Below are positions 15,950 to 25,800 of a stretch of 64,000 bases of DNA, piece after piece. Numbering within the stretch: position 1 is the first letter of the stretch; each line of letters opens with the position of its first letter. The translations under genes were made by a program, and so were the position numbers. This stretch comes from Rhodococcus yunnanensis NBRC 103083 (lineage in GTDB: Bacteria > Actinomycetota > Actinomycetes > Mycobacteriales > Mycobacteriaceae). Under the pieces are notes generated by a model, which was not told the DNA's origin, ran no database searches, and saw nothing but the letters and a program-made list of their open reading frames with translations. The stretch is taken from assembly GCF_001895005.1 (NCBI RefSeq), contig NZ_BCXH01000004.1, forward strand, positions 1 through 64,000, read 5' to 3'.

Positions 15950-18027
15950 TGAAGCTGCTGAAGGTCGGGGACCGGGTGTTTTTCGATGACGACGAGTATC
16001 TGGTGGTGGCACTGTCCGGTGTGCGGGTGAGGTTGGAGGCAGCCGATGGGGCCGTGTCTGTGGTTCTGGTGTCGCATCTGGTGGACTCGCCGGGGTTCGC
16101 GATCCTCGGACAGTCCGACGCCGGGTTCGGGTCGGGTGGACTGGCTGGGCAGAGCCTCGCCGACGTTCCTGCTAATGCCGCCGAGCGAGCTCGTGACTGG
16201 GAACGACACGTGGTCGAGGTGCAAACCGGGTTGCCGACCGGAGCGGATCCAGGAGCCACTCCTCGGCCCGAGTACGACCCGGCGCGGACCACCATTCGCC
16301 AGCGCGAGGCAGCCAAGGCCGCCGAATTGACCGCAGCAGGGACTCCGACCAGCGCGATCACGGTTCAGCGGATGCGCAGCCGCTATCGTTCCGGCGGAGT
16401 GCGCGGGCTGGTCGACGGCAGGGTGATCCGGCAGTCGTCGACTTATCGGCGCACCGACGAGCGCGTGGTGGCAGCGGTCCTGGATGCGTTGGACGGGGAA
16501 ACGAAACGGTCCACCGGAACCCGAGATCGACTGCGACGGCAGGTAGAAACGCTTCTGGTGCAACGGCACGGTGACGGGGTTGTCGCGATGCCGTCGAAGG
16601 CGACATTCAACCGGCTGGTAGCAGCGCTGTCGACGGGACAGCACACGTTCGGTTCGGCGAAGACGCGGCGATCCGCAGCAAATCGGCCGACCGGTCCCTT
16701 CACCGCGACCTGGGCGTCGCGGCCGGGGCAACACGTTCAGATCGACACGACACCGTTGGATGTGTTGGCGGTCTTCGACGACGGGATCGCCCGCCGAGTC
16801 GAGTTGACCGCGGCGGTCGATGTCGCAACGCGCACGATCGCGGCAGGGGTGCTGCGCCCGGTCGGTACCAAGGCGGTGGATGCGTCGCTGTTGCTGGCGC
16901 GGATGCTGGTACCTGAGCCGATGCGCCCGGGTTGGGCGGAAGTGTTGCGGATGTCGGTGTCGCGGTTGCCGTATCGAAGTCTGGCCGACATCGACGTCCG
17001 GATGGAGCAGGCTGCGGCGAAACCGGTGATCGTCCCGGAGACGATCGGCTGTGACCGCGGCAAGGTCTACCTGTCCGAAACCTTCCTGCGGTCGTGCCAG
17101 ACATTGGGCATGTCGGTTCAGCCGTCCCATCCGCGCACTCCGACCGACAACAGCGTGATCGAGCGTACGTTCTCCTCGATCAACACCCTGTTCTGCCAGT
17201 ACGTCGCCGGGTACGTCGGCCGTGATGTCAGCCGCCGCGGCGCCCATGTCGAGGACGAAGCTGTGTGGTCGCTGGCGCAACTGCAGGATCTGTTCGACGA
17301 GTGGGTGATTCACTGGCAGCGCCGCCGCCACGAGGGGCTGCGCAGTCCCGACAGCGGTCAGGCGGTGTCACCGAACGAGATGTATGCGGTGCTGGTCAGC
17401 GCCGCAGGCTATCTGCCGTTGATGCTCAGCGGTGAGGACTACATCGAGCTACTGCCCTCGCAATGGCGCACCATCAACGACTACGGGGTGCGCCTCGACC
17501 GGCGCACGTACGACGATCGCGCGTTCAATCCCTATCGCCGCCAGCATTCCGGTGTCACCGCGCACAACGGGGCTTGGGAAGTCCGCTACGACCCGTACGA
17601 CCTGTCGCAGGTGTTCGTCCGCAACCACCACCAAGGTGGTTGGATCCGGGCGACCTGGACGCATCTGCCGATGGTGTCGGCTCCGTTCGCGGACTTCACC
17701 TGGCGTCACGCCCGCCAAATCGTCGCCGACGCCGGGCCGACAGATGAACCGGTGGAGACCGCGACCGCGCGAGCGCTGGCGGACCTTTTGGATCGAGCAT
17801 CTTCCGGTCCGGACACGCAGCCGGCGGCCAGGACCAAGGCCGATCGTAAGGTAGCAGCCCGAACCCGGGCTGCGGCACCTCAAAGGGCCACTGCCGTACC
17901 GGTCGATTTGCGTGTACTCGACGGTGGTGACGACTTCGACGAGGACAGCGGCGATGAAGGCGAGTGGGGCACGGTGATCCCGTTCGGTGTCTTCGACGCC
18001 GCTGCTGAGGCAGAGCGGTGGCTGTGA
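15946..18027 (+). CDS. tnsB: TnsB/TniA-like DDE transposase (Mu-type)
   Basis: A 693-residue retroviral-integrase-fold transposase that would cut 3' ends and join them to target DNA. N-terminal helix-turn-helix regions (~90-180) bind the ends. The catalytic core (~260-480) shows Asp in HVQIDTTPLDVL, Asp in GCDRGKVYLSE and Glu in NSVIERTFSSI. A Mu-type beta-barrel (~520-620, RRTYDDRAFNPYRRQHSG) and an acidic C-terminal tail that could contact the ATPase follow. The ATG overlaps the tnsA stop (ATGA), which sets the start; a longer upstream reading would overlap tnsA in another frame. Nothing is broken. Confidence 0.92.
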   Translation: MMKLLKVGDRVFFDDDEYLVVALSGVRVRLEAADGAVSVVLVSHLVDSPGFAILGQSDAGFGSGGLAGQSLADVPANAAERARDWERHVVEVQTGLPTGADPGATPRPEYDPARTTIRQREAAKAAELTAAGTPTSAITVQRMRSRYRSGGVRGLVDGRVIRQSSTYRRTDERVVAAVLDALDGETKRSTGTRDRLRRQVETLLVQRHGDGVVAMPSKATFNRLVAALSTGQHTFGSAKTRRSAANRPTGPFTATWASRPGQHVQIDTTPLDVLAVFDDGIARRVELTAAVDVATRTIAAGVLRPVGTKAVDASLLLARMLVPEPMRPGWAEVLRMSVSRLPYRSLADIDVRMEQAAAKPVIVPETIGCDRGKVYLSETFLRSCQTLGMSVQPSHPRTPTDNSVIERTFSSINTLFCQYVAGYVGRDVSRRGAHVEDEAVWSLAQLQDLFDEWVIHWQRRRHEGLRSPDSGQAVSPNEMYAVLVSAAGYLPLMLSGEDYIELLPSQWRTINDYGVRLDRRTYDDRAFNPYRRQHSGVTAHNGAWEVRYDPYDLSQVFVRNHHQGGWIRATWTHLPMVSAPFADFTWRHARQIVADAGPTDEPVETATARALADLLDRASSGPDTQPAARTKADRKVAARTRAAAPQRATAVPVDLRVLDGGDDFDEDSGDEGEWGTVIPFGVFDAAAEAERWL

Positions 18028-19073
18028 CCAGCATGAGTGAATTCGACCCGCCACCGGACGCCCCGCTCACCACCAAGGAAGGCTGGAATCGCTGGGTTGA
18101 CCGTGACCGCTCTGCGCCTGAGCTACGAGGAGATTGGTGCGAGCTGGCACCGTCTGAGCGCGCCGACTACGACGACATCCGGCTGGACTACCACTCCGAA
18201 CTGATCGTGGTGAACACCCCGACCATCCAAGACATCACGAAAACCGTTCGGCGACTGTTGATTCTCAATCGCCGCCAGATATCGGCTCGGCGCGGGCTGA
18301 TCGTCACCGGCGGCGCGGGCACAGGCAAGACCACCGCATTGACTCAGTTGGGGCTGGCGCACCAGCTTCGAACGCGGTTACGCAATCCTGTTCGGGGAAC
18401 ACGGATTCCGGTCGTCTACATCACTTTGCCCCCGGCTGCGACTGCGCGCATGGTCGCGGTCGAATTCGCGCGGTTCCTCGGTCTTCCACTCACCGGTCGT
18501 GCCAATCTCACCGACATCACCAACTCCGTCTGCGCGGTCCTCTGCGACGTCGGTTGCGATCTGGTCCTCGTCGATGAGATCCACAACATTTCGCTGACCA
18601 CCCGAGCGGGTGCCGAGGTCTCCGATCAACTGAAATATTTCTCCGAGCGCATCCCGGCGACGTTCGTCTACGCCGGAATCGACGTCGAGCACGCCGGCCT
18701 GTTCTCCGGTATCCGCGGCCGCCAGATCGCAGGCCGCTTCGCAACCATCTCCACTCACCCGTTCGCCTACGGCAGCACCGCGCAGCGTGAACACTGGAGC
18801 GCCCTTGTCGTCACCCTCGAGCAAGCGCTGCGTCTGCACCGGCACAAACACGGCACCTTGGCTCGTCAGGGCAAATACCTCTACCAGCGCACCAACGGCA
18901 TGCTCGGGAGCCTGTCCCACCTCATCCGCGGCGCTGCCATCGACGCAATCCTCGACGGCAGCGAAAAGATCACCCGAGCCCATCTCGACGCTCAGCGACT
19001 CGACCGCGCCGCCAACATTCAGCCGGAGTTGGCTCACAGCAAGGATTCGGCCAAACGAAGTGGCGTTGCATGA
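18024..19073 (+). CDS. tnsC: TnsC/TniB-like AAA+ ATPase
   Basis: A protein of about 349 residues, the regulator that links the transposase to the target. The Walker A box GGAGTGKTTAL (~95-105) and Walker B LVLVDEIHN (~178-186) belong to the AAA_22/TniB group, followed by a sensor region with FVYAGIDVEH and an arginine-rich GIRGRQIAGRFA. The start is uncertain among GTG 18018, GTG 18024 (overlapping the tnsB stop) and ATG 18033; I use 18024. The stop overlaps the tniQ start. In Tn7 and Tn5053 relatives the ATPase also provides target immunity. Confidence 0.9.
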   Translation: MTSMSEFDPPPDAPLTTKEGWNRWVDRDRSAPELRGDWCELAPSERADYDDIRLDYHSELIVVNTPTIQDITKTVRRLLILNRRQISARRGLIVTGGAGTGKTTALTQLGLAHQLRTRLRNPVRGTRIPVVYITLPPAATARMVAVEFARFLGLPLTGRANLTDITNSVCAVLCDVGCDLVLVDEIHNISLTTRAGAEVSDQLKYFSERIPATFVYAGIDVEHAGLFSGIRGRQIAGRFATISTHPFAYGSTAQREHWSALVVTLEQALRLHRHKHGTLARQGKYLYQRTNGMLGSLSHLIRGAAIDAILDGSEKITRAHLDAQRLDRAANIQPELAHSKDSAKRSGVA

Positions 19074-19942
19074 CATCTCGGCGGCGCCCGAGCGAGCAAG
19101 CACGCCAACTGCCCATACCCATCCCGCCCGCGATGAACGAGACGATCGAGTCCTACCTACGCCGACTCGCCGCCGTCAACCACATCAGCAACGACACACT
19201 GAAGCGTCACCTCGGGCTCGATCCCACGCGGCTGGGATTACGCATCCGCCCCGGTAACCTCGCCAGGCTCGTCGTGATCACCGGCTATTCACGCGAGGAG
19301 CTCACTCGCGCGCTTCCTCAGCTGTCGAACCGGCACACCGACACTGCCCGCCTCGCGGATTGGCCGAGACCGGCCTGTCCTGCCTGCACGAACCGACACC
19401 GCGGTGGCCCGGTAACCCGCTACTACCCGTCCTATGTCCACGTCTGCTCGAAGCACCGGATCTGGTTCAGCGGTGGACGATTCGATCGCGGTCGCGTGCT
19501 CGATATCAGCGGCGTGCCCGCAATTTTGGCCGCTCATTCCAGACATCGGCGCTTGGCGCAACGACGTGGACCACAACCAACCCAATACGCCTTCAACGTC
19601 GCTCGCGGAGTGTGGAACAACCTCGTCTTATTCCCCACGTGCAGCGGCATAAAGGAAAGGCTCGGCATCCTCGAACCGAATGCGAGACGTTTCATCGCCC
19701 TCGACGACTGCGAATATTTGGCGGCCAGCTACCCCAACGTCGTCAACACCGCCGCACTGCTCGTCTCACCGCACTGGCGTCGGGTCGCGTCCCGGCAGCG
19801 GACGTGCAATCAATTCCTCACCGAGCTCGGATGGCGGACAACCGGCGAACGAAATCCATACTGGCCGAACGGCGGATGTGACCCCATCGTGAAATGGATC
19901 AGCGGACTCACCCGCGTAGGCATCGACTGGAACAAACTCTGA
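19070..19942 (+). CDS. tniQ: TniQ-family target-selection protein
   Basis: A 290-residue protein. The N-terminal TniQ domain (residues ~10-100) begins ETIESYLRRLAAVNHIS. Residues ~100-135 carry a zinc-ribbon-like set CPACTNRH ... YVHVCSKHRIWFSG. The C-terminal ~130 residues have helical DNA-binding character but no second domain, so it is shorter than TnsD (about 500) and nearer Tn5053 TniQ. TniQ proteins pick the target site and recruit TnsC. It is the last gene of the module; the 135 bp to the convergent monooxygenase gene should contain the right end. Confidence 0.88.
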   Translation: MTSRRRPSEQARQLPIPIPPAMNETIESYLRRLAAVNHISNDTLKRHLGLDPTRLGLRIRPGNLARLVVITGYSREELTRALPQLSNRHTDTARLADWPRPACPACTNRHRGGPVTRYYPSYVHVCSKHRIWFSGGRFDRGRVLDISGVPAILAAHSRHRRLAQRRGPQPTQYAFNVARGVWNNLVLFPTCSGIKERLGILEPNARRFIALDDCEYLAASYPNVVNTAALLVSPHWRRVASRQRTCNQFLTELGWRTTGERNPYWPNGGCDPIVKWISGLTRVGIDWNKL

Positions 19943-20077
19943 CCACTGCCGCCCGACTGGAGTAGCGAACAGCATATCGGTGCGTCTGACTGGCTGACGT
20001 AGCCTTTCCCTGCGTTCATACGGAGGGTTAAGCCTCATCGTCGCTGAAACCCAACACATTCCACAGGTCTTTACGGA

Positions 20078-21379
20078 CTAGATAGACGACGATGGGGCGC
20101 TCTGTGAGGCGACAGCTTGTAAAATCTCGCCCGACCTCACTGCGATGTTCGACAGCAACGATGACGTGAGCCCGTGTGAGTGCTCCGTACCACCTTGGAG
20201 GAACACGGTACCGCCGCAGCTCACTGTGGTGACCAAACGATAGTCTCGCGTAACAGTGGGTCCATTCGAATTGAAATCGTCCCTGTCGCAAAGTGGTCCG
20301 AGAATTGAGGGTAGATCCATCGGCTTGAATCCGGTCGCGAAGATGACGGCATCGTTGAGGATGGTTTCTGTGAGCCCTGTAGGGCGGTGTTCCACGGTGA
20401 CGCTCACGCCGACGGAGTCTTCGTGCGTGTCGACAATCGCAGAGGCGCCGTGGACGAAAAGTCTGCGTGGACCTTGTACGCGTTCAGCGTATTCGATCGC
20501 ATACAACTCTTCGATGAGTGGTAGGTCGACCGCGGAATAGTTGGTGCCGCGATGGTAGTTCAGCAGTTGCTTGCGCACGTGCGGTGCCGACGAGTAAAAG
20601 TCGTCGACTGCGACGGGATCGAATATCCGGTTGGCATACGGACTGTCATCGGAAGGGCTGTATCCGTACTTGCCGAAAACTGAATGCACTTCAGCTTCGG
20701 GATATGTCGAATGAAGATAGCGGGCGACTTCGGCCGCGCTTTGCCCTGCGCCTACGACGACAAAAGAATTGTGTCGAATCGGTGGCAGTTCAGCCAGGTC
20801 GAAGAGCAGGTTGTGACTGTGGAACTGTCGCGCAGTCGGTGTCACGCCATCGGGGAGTGCTGCGGTCAGACCTCCTGCCATGACGATGTTGCGCGCTTTA
20901 AGCACGCGCTCTGAGCTGCCAACGGTCCGGACCTCGAAGTGCTCACCCGCGGATAGGATTTCAACTGCGCGACTTCCATAATCGACGTCGGCGTCGACTT
21001 GATCGGCCGCCCATTCGAGGTACTTGTGAAATTCGATCCGAGTGGGGAAGAACGTTTGGTAGTTCACGAAATGGTTCAATCTGCCGTGTTCTGCTAGATA
21101 GTTCAGAAATGTGAATCGGCTTGTAGCATTGCGTTGTGTAGCAAGGTCTTTCAGGACCGAAATCTGCATCGTCGTACCTGGAATCAACATTCCGGGGTGC
21201 CAGCCGAAAGTTGGTTTCGACTCGACGAACCGCGCCGTGATCCGGTTGCCGGACTCCTGCGATTCGTTGTACTCGCGAATCGCAATTGCCAGTCCGAGGT
21301 TGGACGGTCCGAATCCGACTCCGATCAGATCGACCGTACTGTCGTTCCGTGATCTCGAGTCGTCAAGATTTTTCTTCAC
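20078..21379 (-). CDS. L-ornithine/amine N-hydroxylase (SidA/PvdA/IucD family)
   Basis: A 433-residue flavin- and NADPH-dependent monooxygenase that makes the N-hydroxyl group of hydroxamate siderophores. The FAD motif GVGFGPSNLGLAIA is near residues 21-34. The segment QISVLKDLATQRNATS matches the PvdA/SidA ornithine-hydroxylase substrate region. The NADPH motif VVVGAGQSAAEVARYL is near 222-237, and the late ATGF box is in VIFATGFKPMDLP. The GTG start has GGAGGT seven bases upstream. It is the last gene of the leftward siderophore operon, 41 bp after the decarboxylase. Ornithine is the expected substrate by family, but the neighbouring decarboxylase makes a decarboxylated diamine possible, as histamine is for BasC-type enzymes. 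Confidence 0.9.
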   Translation of the reverse strand: MKKNLDDSRSRNDSTVDLIGVGFGPSNLGLAIAIREYNESQESGNRITARFVESKPTFGWHPGMLIPGTTMQISVLKDLATQRNATSRFTFLNYLAEHGRLNHFVNYQTFFPTRIEFHKYLEWAADQVDADVDYGSRAVEILSAGEHFEVRTVGSSERVLKARNIVMAGGLTAALPDGVTPTARQFHSHNLLFDLAELPPIRHNSFVVVGAGQSAAEVARYLHSTYPEAEVHSVFGKYGYSPSDDSPYANRIFDPVAVDDFYSSAPHVRKQLLNYHRGTNYSAVDLPLIEELYAIEYAERVQGPRRLFVHGASAIVDTHEDSVGVSVTVEHRPTGLTETILNDAVIFATGFKPMDLPSILGPLCDRDDFNSNGPTVTRDYRLVTTVSCGGTVFLQGGTEHSHGLTSSLLSNIAVRSGEILQAVASQSAPSSSI

Positions 21380-21420
21380 TAGGTGACCTCCTGCATTGGT
21401 GGCAGTATGGCGTTCTTCGA

Positions 21421-22890
21421 TTACTTTGGTTCGATCGGGAACGCGGAATTTGTTGGGAGAAGATATTTTTCGCCGACATTCATGCTTGAACCCGCTCGTG
21501 CGGGTACGGTGAAAAGTTCGGAACCGTTGGATAGTGCTTCACATGCTGCGAGGTGCGAGCTAACAGGCCGGCCTGGTGGATAAGCGATGATCAAGTTTCC
21601 TTCGTTTGCAGAGACATCGACCATGTTCGGAAATTGCGGTGGCAGTCGAAGCATGGGGGTGGAATTCTCCAGTAGGGTAAGCGCGGTGGCCAGTTTGTCT
21701 GCGGCAACGTGGTCAATTCCGATGGTTATCGACACCACTAGATGCCGACCAGCCACGCGAGGTACGTGGATGCGATGCTCATGCCAGAGAGAATCTCGCA
21801 CCCAAACAGGGGTATGTCCTTCCGGAACTCGAATATGCAATCGCATCAGGTCGGTCACATATTCGACTGCTGGCAGTGGTGCGGGAACCACTCGGAAGTG
21901 GTTAATGTCGTCGGGGCGGGCATTGAGGCTCTTTGTCAGAGTTGATGAGGCCTGGAGTGACCGGTCAACTGCGACGGGACCGACTGAGGCGGCGTCAGCC
22001 CGCGCGAGGTCGAGTGAAGCGAGGATTGGCCATGATGGCGACGTCGTATGGTGACGAAATATGCTCTGTTGCACTGCGGTACGAACATCGGTGTCGCCGA
22101 TGACATGTAAGTATGAGCCCTGCCGCATCGCCCTCATCGTCTTATGTGCAGAGTGGACGATCAACACCGGCCCTGGGCGTGCACGGAGGGCGGCCGCAAC
22201 TCGGGTCGGCGCTATCGAGTGGGTCTGCGGCGAGAAACAGTGAATGGCGGCCCAGGCATCGTCGAGAACGATAGCGGTCGTCGGGGAGGCTTCCGCGATC
22301 AACGGAAGTACTTGGTCACACCGTAAGCGGTGTCCGTCGTAGGTTGATGTTGTGACAACCACAGCATCGAAGGGCTGCCCGGCCTTTGCTGCTCGTCGCA
22401 GAAGGTCGACTACCTTGCCGTAGTCCGGGCAACGATTCCCGGGCGCAGGCGGCATGGAAGTTACGACGGCGCCACTCGCCTCTGCCGCAAAATGCACTGA
22501 CTGGTGCGACGTGTGGTCTACCATCACCCGGCCTGCAACCGGGACCGTCGCCGTGATCGCGATGGTGTTGGCGAGCGTGGTTCCCCCAGTTAGGAAGTGG
22601 GTGGCATCGACACCGAATGCTTCGGCAGCTAGTTCCTGTGCAGATTGCAGCGGGCCGCGGGGTCTAAAGAACGAGTCAAGTGCGGGTGTTGCCATGGAGA
22701 CGTCGATGTCGGAAATTCTGTCACCGAACAGTTCTCGATACCGTTGGCTGACAGGGCTGTCCATAGCGGAGACCCCACCCCACGGAACGGCGTGGAAATT
22801 AAGCGCCGAATCTGCGAGGACCTCGATCAGGGCATCGGCCAGTGGTGTGTTCTGTTGCATGTTCATGGGTGTGTTCTGTTGCATGTTCAT
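21421..22890 (-). CDS. PLP-dependent Orn/Lys/Arg-type decarboxylase
   Basis: A 489-residue fold-type I enzyme of the Orn/Lys/Arg decarboxylase group. The PLP lysine lies in IVHSAHKTMRAMRQGS (typical S/T-HK box). The cofactor-binding Asp is in VLDDAWAA and the glycine-rich loop is FLTGGTTLANT. Such enzymes remove the alpha-carboxylate from lysine, ornithine or arginine to give cadaverine, putrescine or agmatine. The start at 22890 overlaps the synthetase stop (ATGA). The first 16 residues are a perfect duplication of MNMQQNTP. The pairing with an N-hydroxylase suggests an N-hydroxylated amine building block, as with histidine decarboxylase in the acinetobactin, pseudomonine and anguibactin pathways; the exact amine is unknown. 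Confidence 0.82.
   Translation of the reverse strand: MNMQQNTPMNMQQNTPLADALIEVLADSALNFHAVPWGGVSAMDSPVSQRYRELFGDRISDIDVSMATPALDSFFRPRGPLQSAQELAAEAFGVDATHFLTGGTTLANTIAITATVPVAGRVMVDHTSHQSVHFAAEASGAVVTSMPPAPGNRCPDYGKVVDLLRRAAKAGQPFDAVVVTTSTYDGHRLRCDQVLPLIAEASPTTAIVLDDAWAAIHCFSPQTHSIAPTRVAAALRARPGPVLIVHSAHKTMRAMRQGSYLHVIGDTDVRTAVQQSIFRHHTTSPSWPILASLDLARADAASVGPVAVDRSLQASSTLTKSLNARPDDINHFRVVPAPLPAVEYVTDLMRLHIRVPEGHTPVWVRDSLWHEHRIHVPRVAGRHLVVSITIGIDHVAADKLATALTLLENSTPMLRLPPQFPNMVDVSANEGNLIIAYPPGRPVSSHLAACEALSNGSELFTVPARAGSSMNVGEKYLLPTNSAFPIEPK
22843..22890 (-). repeat. 24-bp tandem duplication inside the decarboxylase start
   Basis: Two adjacent 24-bp copies (22843-22866 and 22867-22890, differing at one position on the outer edge) encode MNMQQNTP twice. 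Each copy carries its own ATG, so translation could begin at either. It looks like a recent slippage event; reading frame and ATGA coupling to the upstream gene are kept. Confidence 0.85.
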
Positions 22891-25800
22891 GCGCAACTCG
22901 CCCTCGATGACATGTCTGAATCAGTACTCGAGGTGACTACATCACGCCAGGCTTGCAGCAGCCTCGCGGGCTCAATGCTTTCGCGGGCGTGGGCGGTGAG
23001 CGACACTGTCACCTCGTCGTCCACGGTAACGACTATCGGGTGGGGATACGCGTCGGCCGAACGAGAACCAAAGAGAATGCAGACATCTGCTAGAGGCGCC
23101 GTGGTGACCTTTCGACGACCGGCCCGATCATTCCAGGCGGCCCGGATTCCGGCGTACGCCGTCGCAGGTGAGATGGCAGAATTCTCGGCGGGCACGAGAT
23201 CACTGAGAGGGCCCAGCAGAGGAACATCGGAGCCGCATGGCGCCCATTCGAGATCCACCGCGACGGTGCGCCCGAATTTCAGCTGGACTGCCTGGGCAAG
23301 TGTTGTTGCGTAGCGGGCCCGGTCCGCGTTGTGGAATCCGGCGATTCGGCTTCGGGCGGTGTGTTCATGTGGGCCACCGCTATCGAAGTGCTGCGGACGA
23401 TCTATCAGCAGGACATCCAGGTCGATCCCATTGGTTTCGATTTCCGGTGCGGCTAGCCAGGCGGACAGGCTGGGGTGGCCAGGTGTTCCGGTTCGCAGGG
23501 AGTTGGTGTTGAGTGCGTCGATCAGCCGTACGATCGAGCCGTGGTCAAGTAGTTGAGGTAGCGCAGCGACAGCGATGTAACCGTTGTTGTTCAGCGCGAT
23601 TGAGCATGGGTGGCCATCTTGGGTGACAGCGGCTCTTGCCATGTCTGCAAGGTTCGAAGCCTTCCCATGATCTGTCACGGCGACCAGCGGTTCTGTGGTC
23701 AATCGTGCGCGGATAGTGCCTCGACGCGATCGGAAGATTCGCGTGCGCAGCGCTTCGTTGTCACCGGCAAGTTCGGCAACTACGGCGCGAATGGTATCCG
23801 GGCGGTGCGGTGAAGTGCGTACGACCACCAGCGGTTCGCTTGCCTTAGCTGTTGACCACCAGCGAGAGCTGGGAGGCAAGGGGAGCGAAAGGTCACTTGC
23901 CAATGACTGGTGGACTTGTGGTTGAGGGCGTTCGATGTTGGCGCAATGCGTGACGAGATCAGCTACGGTGCGGTATTCGAACAAGTCTGCTGCGGTGCAG
24001 GATATGCCGAGATCCATTGCACGCCGTGCAATGTCGACGGTTTGCAAGCTCGTACTGCCGAGAGCGAAGAGGTCGTCGGACGGGTGCACCGTGTCCACGT
24101 TCAGCACCTCGGCCACAATCGCTGTGAGGGCTTGTTCCAGCGGGTTCGAGACTTTGACAGGCGTGGTTGGCGGCGTGACTTTGGGCAGTGCGTTGTAGTC
24201 GATTTTCCCACTGGGAAGCGTCGGCAAGGACGGAAGTTGGAGAACGAGCGCGACGGTCACCCCTGGCGGAAGTGCTCGCGTTGCCGCTCGGGCGATGTCG
24301 GTACAATCCATGTCTTTGTCGCCGCTCACGTATCCGACGAGAATGCTGGTTCCGTTACTGGTCGTGTCTGTGGCGACTGCGGCCGCGGACACGCTGTGCT
24401 CGGCGCACAGCGCGCTTTCGATTTCGTCCCTTTCGATCCGTACTCCGTTGATCTTGATGCGGTTATCGTTTCTGCCGAGGTAGGTCACGGTGCCGTCGAC
24501 AGCGCGACAGGCATGGTCACCGGTAGCAAACATGCGGGCACCAACGCGGAAAGGCTCAGCCACGAAAGAGCTGGCAGTTGCTGCCGGGTCCCCGAGGTAA
24601 CCATGCGCCACACTGGGACCTGCGATGTAAACCATTCCCGTTACACCTGGGTGGGTCGGTCGGAGCCGCGCGTCGAGCACATAGACAGTGCAATCGTTGG
24701 GCAGGGTGCCGATTGCCGTTGTTGCGTCGCCCCGTCCGACGGGCCCCTCCATGACGTCACCTACGACTTCAGCGCAGCCGTAGGAACTGTGGACCGAACC
24801 AGGGACTAGGCGTTGCAGGTCCGCGAGAAGCCCTGCCGTTGGAGCGGAACCGGTCGTCACCGCTCGGGTGAGCCCGCGAAGCGCTGTCGGGTTTTGGTGA
24901 GCAAGTGATTCCCATACTGTGGGGACAGCCATCAGGTGCTGGATTCCCGATTCGACGATTGCTTTGCCAAGGACCGCAGGATCAGATCTGTCGCTGCGGG
25001 TAAGAACACGCAGGGTGGCTCCAGCAGCCAGGGTGTCTATGATTTCGGTGATTCCGTCGACGAAGTTGATCGAACTCTTCGCTAGCCGAGTTTCGCCTGC
25101 GCGCAGCGGCCAGTATTTCGCACCCCAGCGCATACGTGCTGCGACGTTGCGATGGGAGATTGCGATCAGTTTGGGGCTGCCCGTGCTGCCGGAAGTGGTG
25201 CCAATGTAGGCGTGCGTATCCGGGATGATGGACCAGTGCTCGGGTTCTCCGTCGTTCGAGGCAACCACTGCGTCCATAGGGTCGATATGTTGCCCGGACC
25301 AGGTCAACGCGTCGATGCGAGCCTGGTTTGTCGGGTCGACTAGGACCGTTCGTGCGCCGGCGGTGTGTAGTACGCGATCGGTCCATTTTGTGGGATAGGC
25401 GGGATCGAGCGGTATGCAGGTAATGCCAGCCGACCAGGTCGCGAGTAGACCGACGATCTGGGCGAGACCTGGTTCGCATAATAGGGCGATCGGAGTGTGC
25501 GGCCTTTCGGTCCTGCGTAGCCGCCGCGCGAGTCGGTTGACATAGTCGCCTAGCTGGCCGTACGTGACGGTGATATCTCCATTCACAAGGGCTGTGCCAT
25601 CTGGGTGGTTGATGCACTGTCTCCGAATGATTTCCGGCACCGTGTCCTCGTGGCTCTCTTGAGTATCCCCGTCCGCGAAGGGTGGGCGTGGGGCACCAGC
25701 GAACGAGGTGACCACATCGTCAATACTTCGATCGACTGCACCAGCGAGCGCGCCCAGCGTTGCCACGACCAGATCGGCAAGTGCATTGGCTGTGGTTGGG

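Larger units (their letters stand above)
14900..20030. mobile_element. Tn7-like transposition module (tnsA-tnsB-tnsC/tniB-tniQ), ends unresolved
   Basis: Four coupled plus-strand genes form a complete minimal Tn7-like set; no tnsE, second tniQ/tnsD or Cas gene accompanies them. Boundaries are approximate. Candidate transposase sites on the left are the ~20-bp repeats at 15087-15187. Weaker boxes of the form CTACG...CCAGTC occur near 14972 and 15055 and, inverted, around 19990-20010. I could not identify a clean TGT...ACA terminus or a target duplication. The element may end near 20.03 kb, or the genes may sit at one end of a larger transposon carrying the siderophore locus. Confidence 0.55.

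Noticed and set aside
15865..17331. Long open frame on the minus strand opposite tnsB (488 codons), and similar long frames opposite the NRPS genes such as 35381-36499
   Set aside because: They lie antisense to genes with clear catalytic motifs, have biased His/Arg/Gln-rich composition and no domain; they arise from high-GC codon bias.
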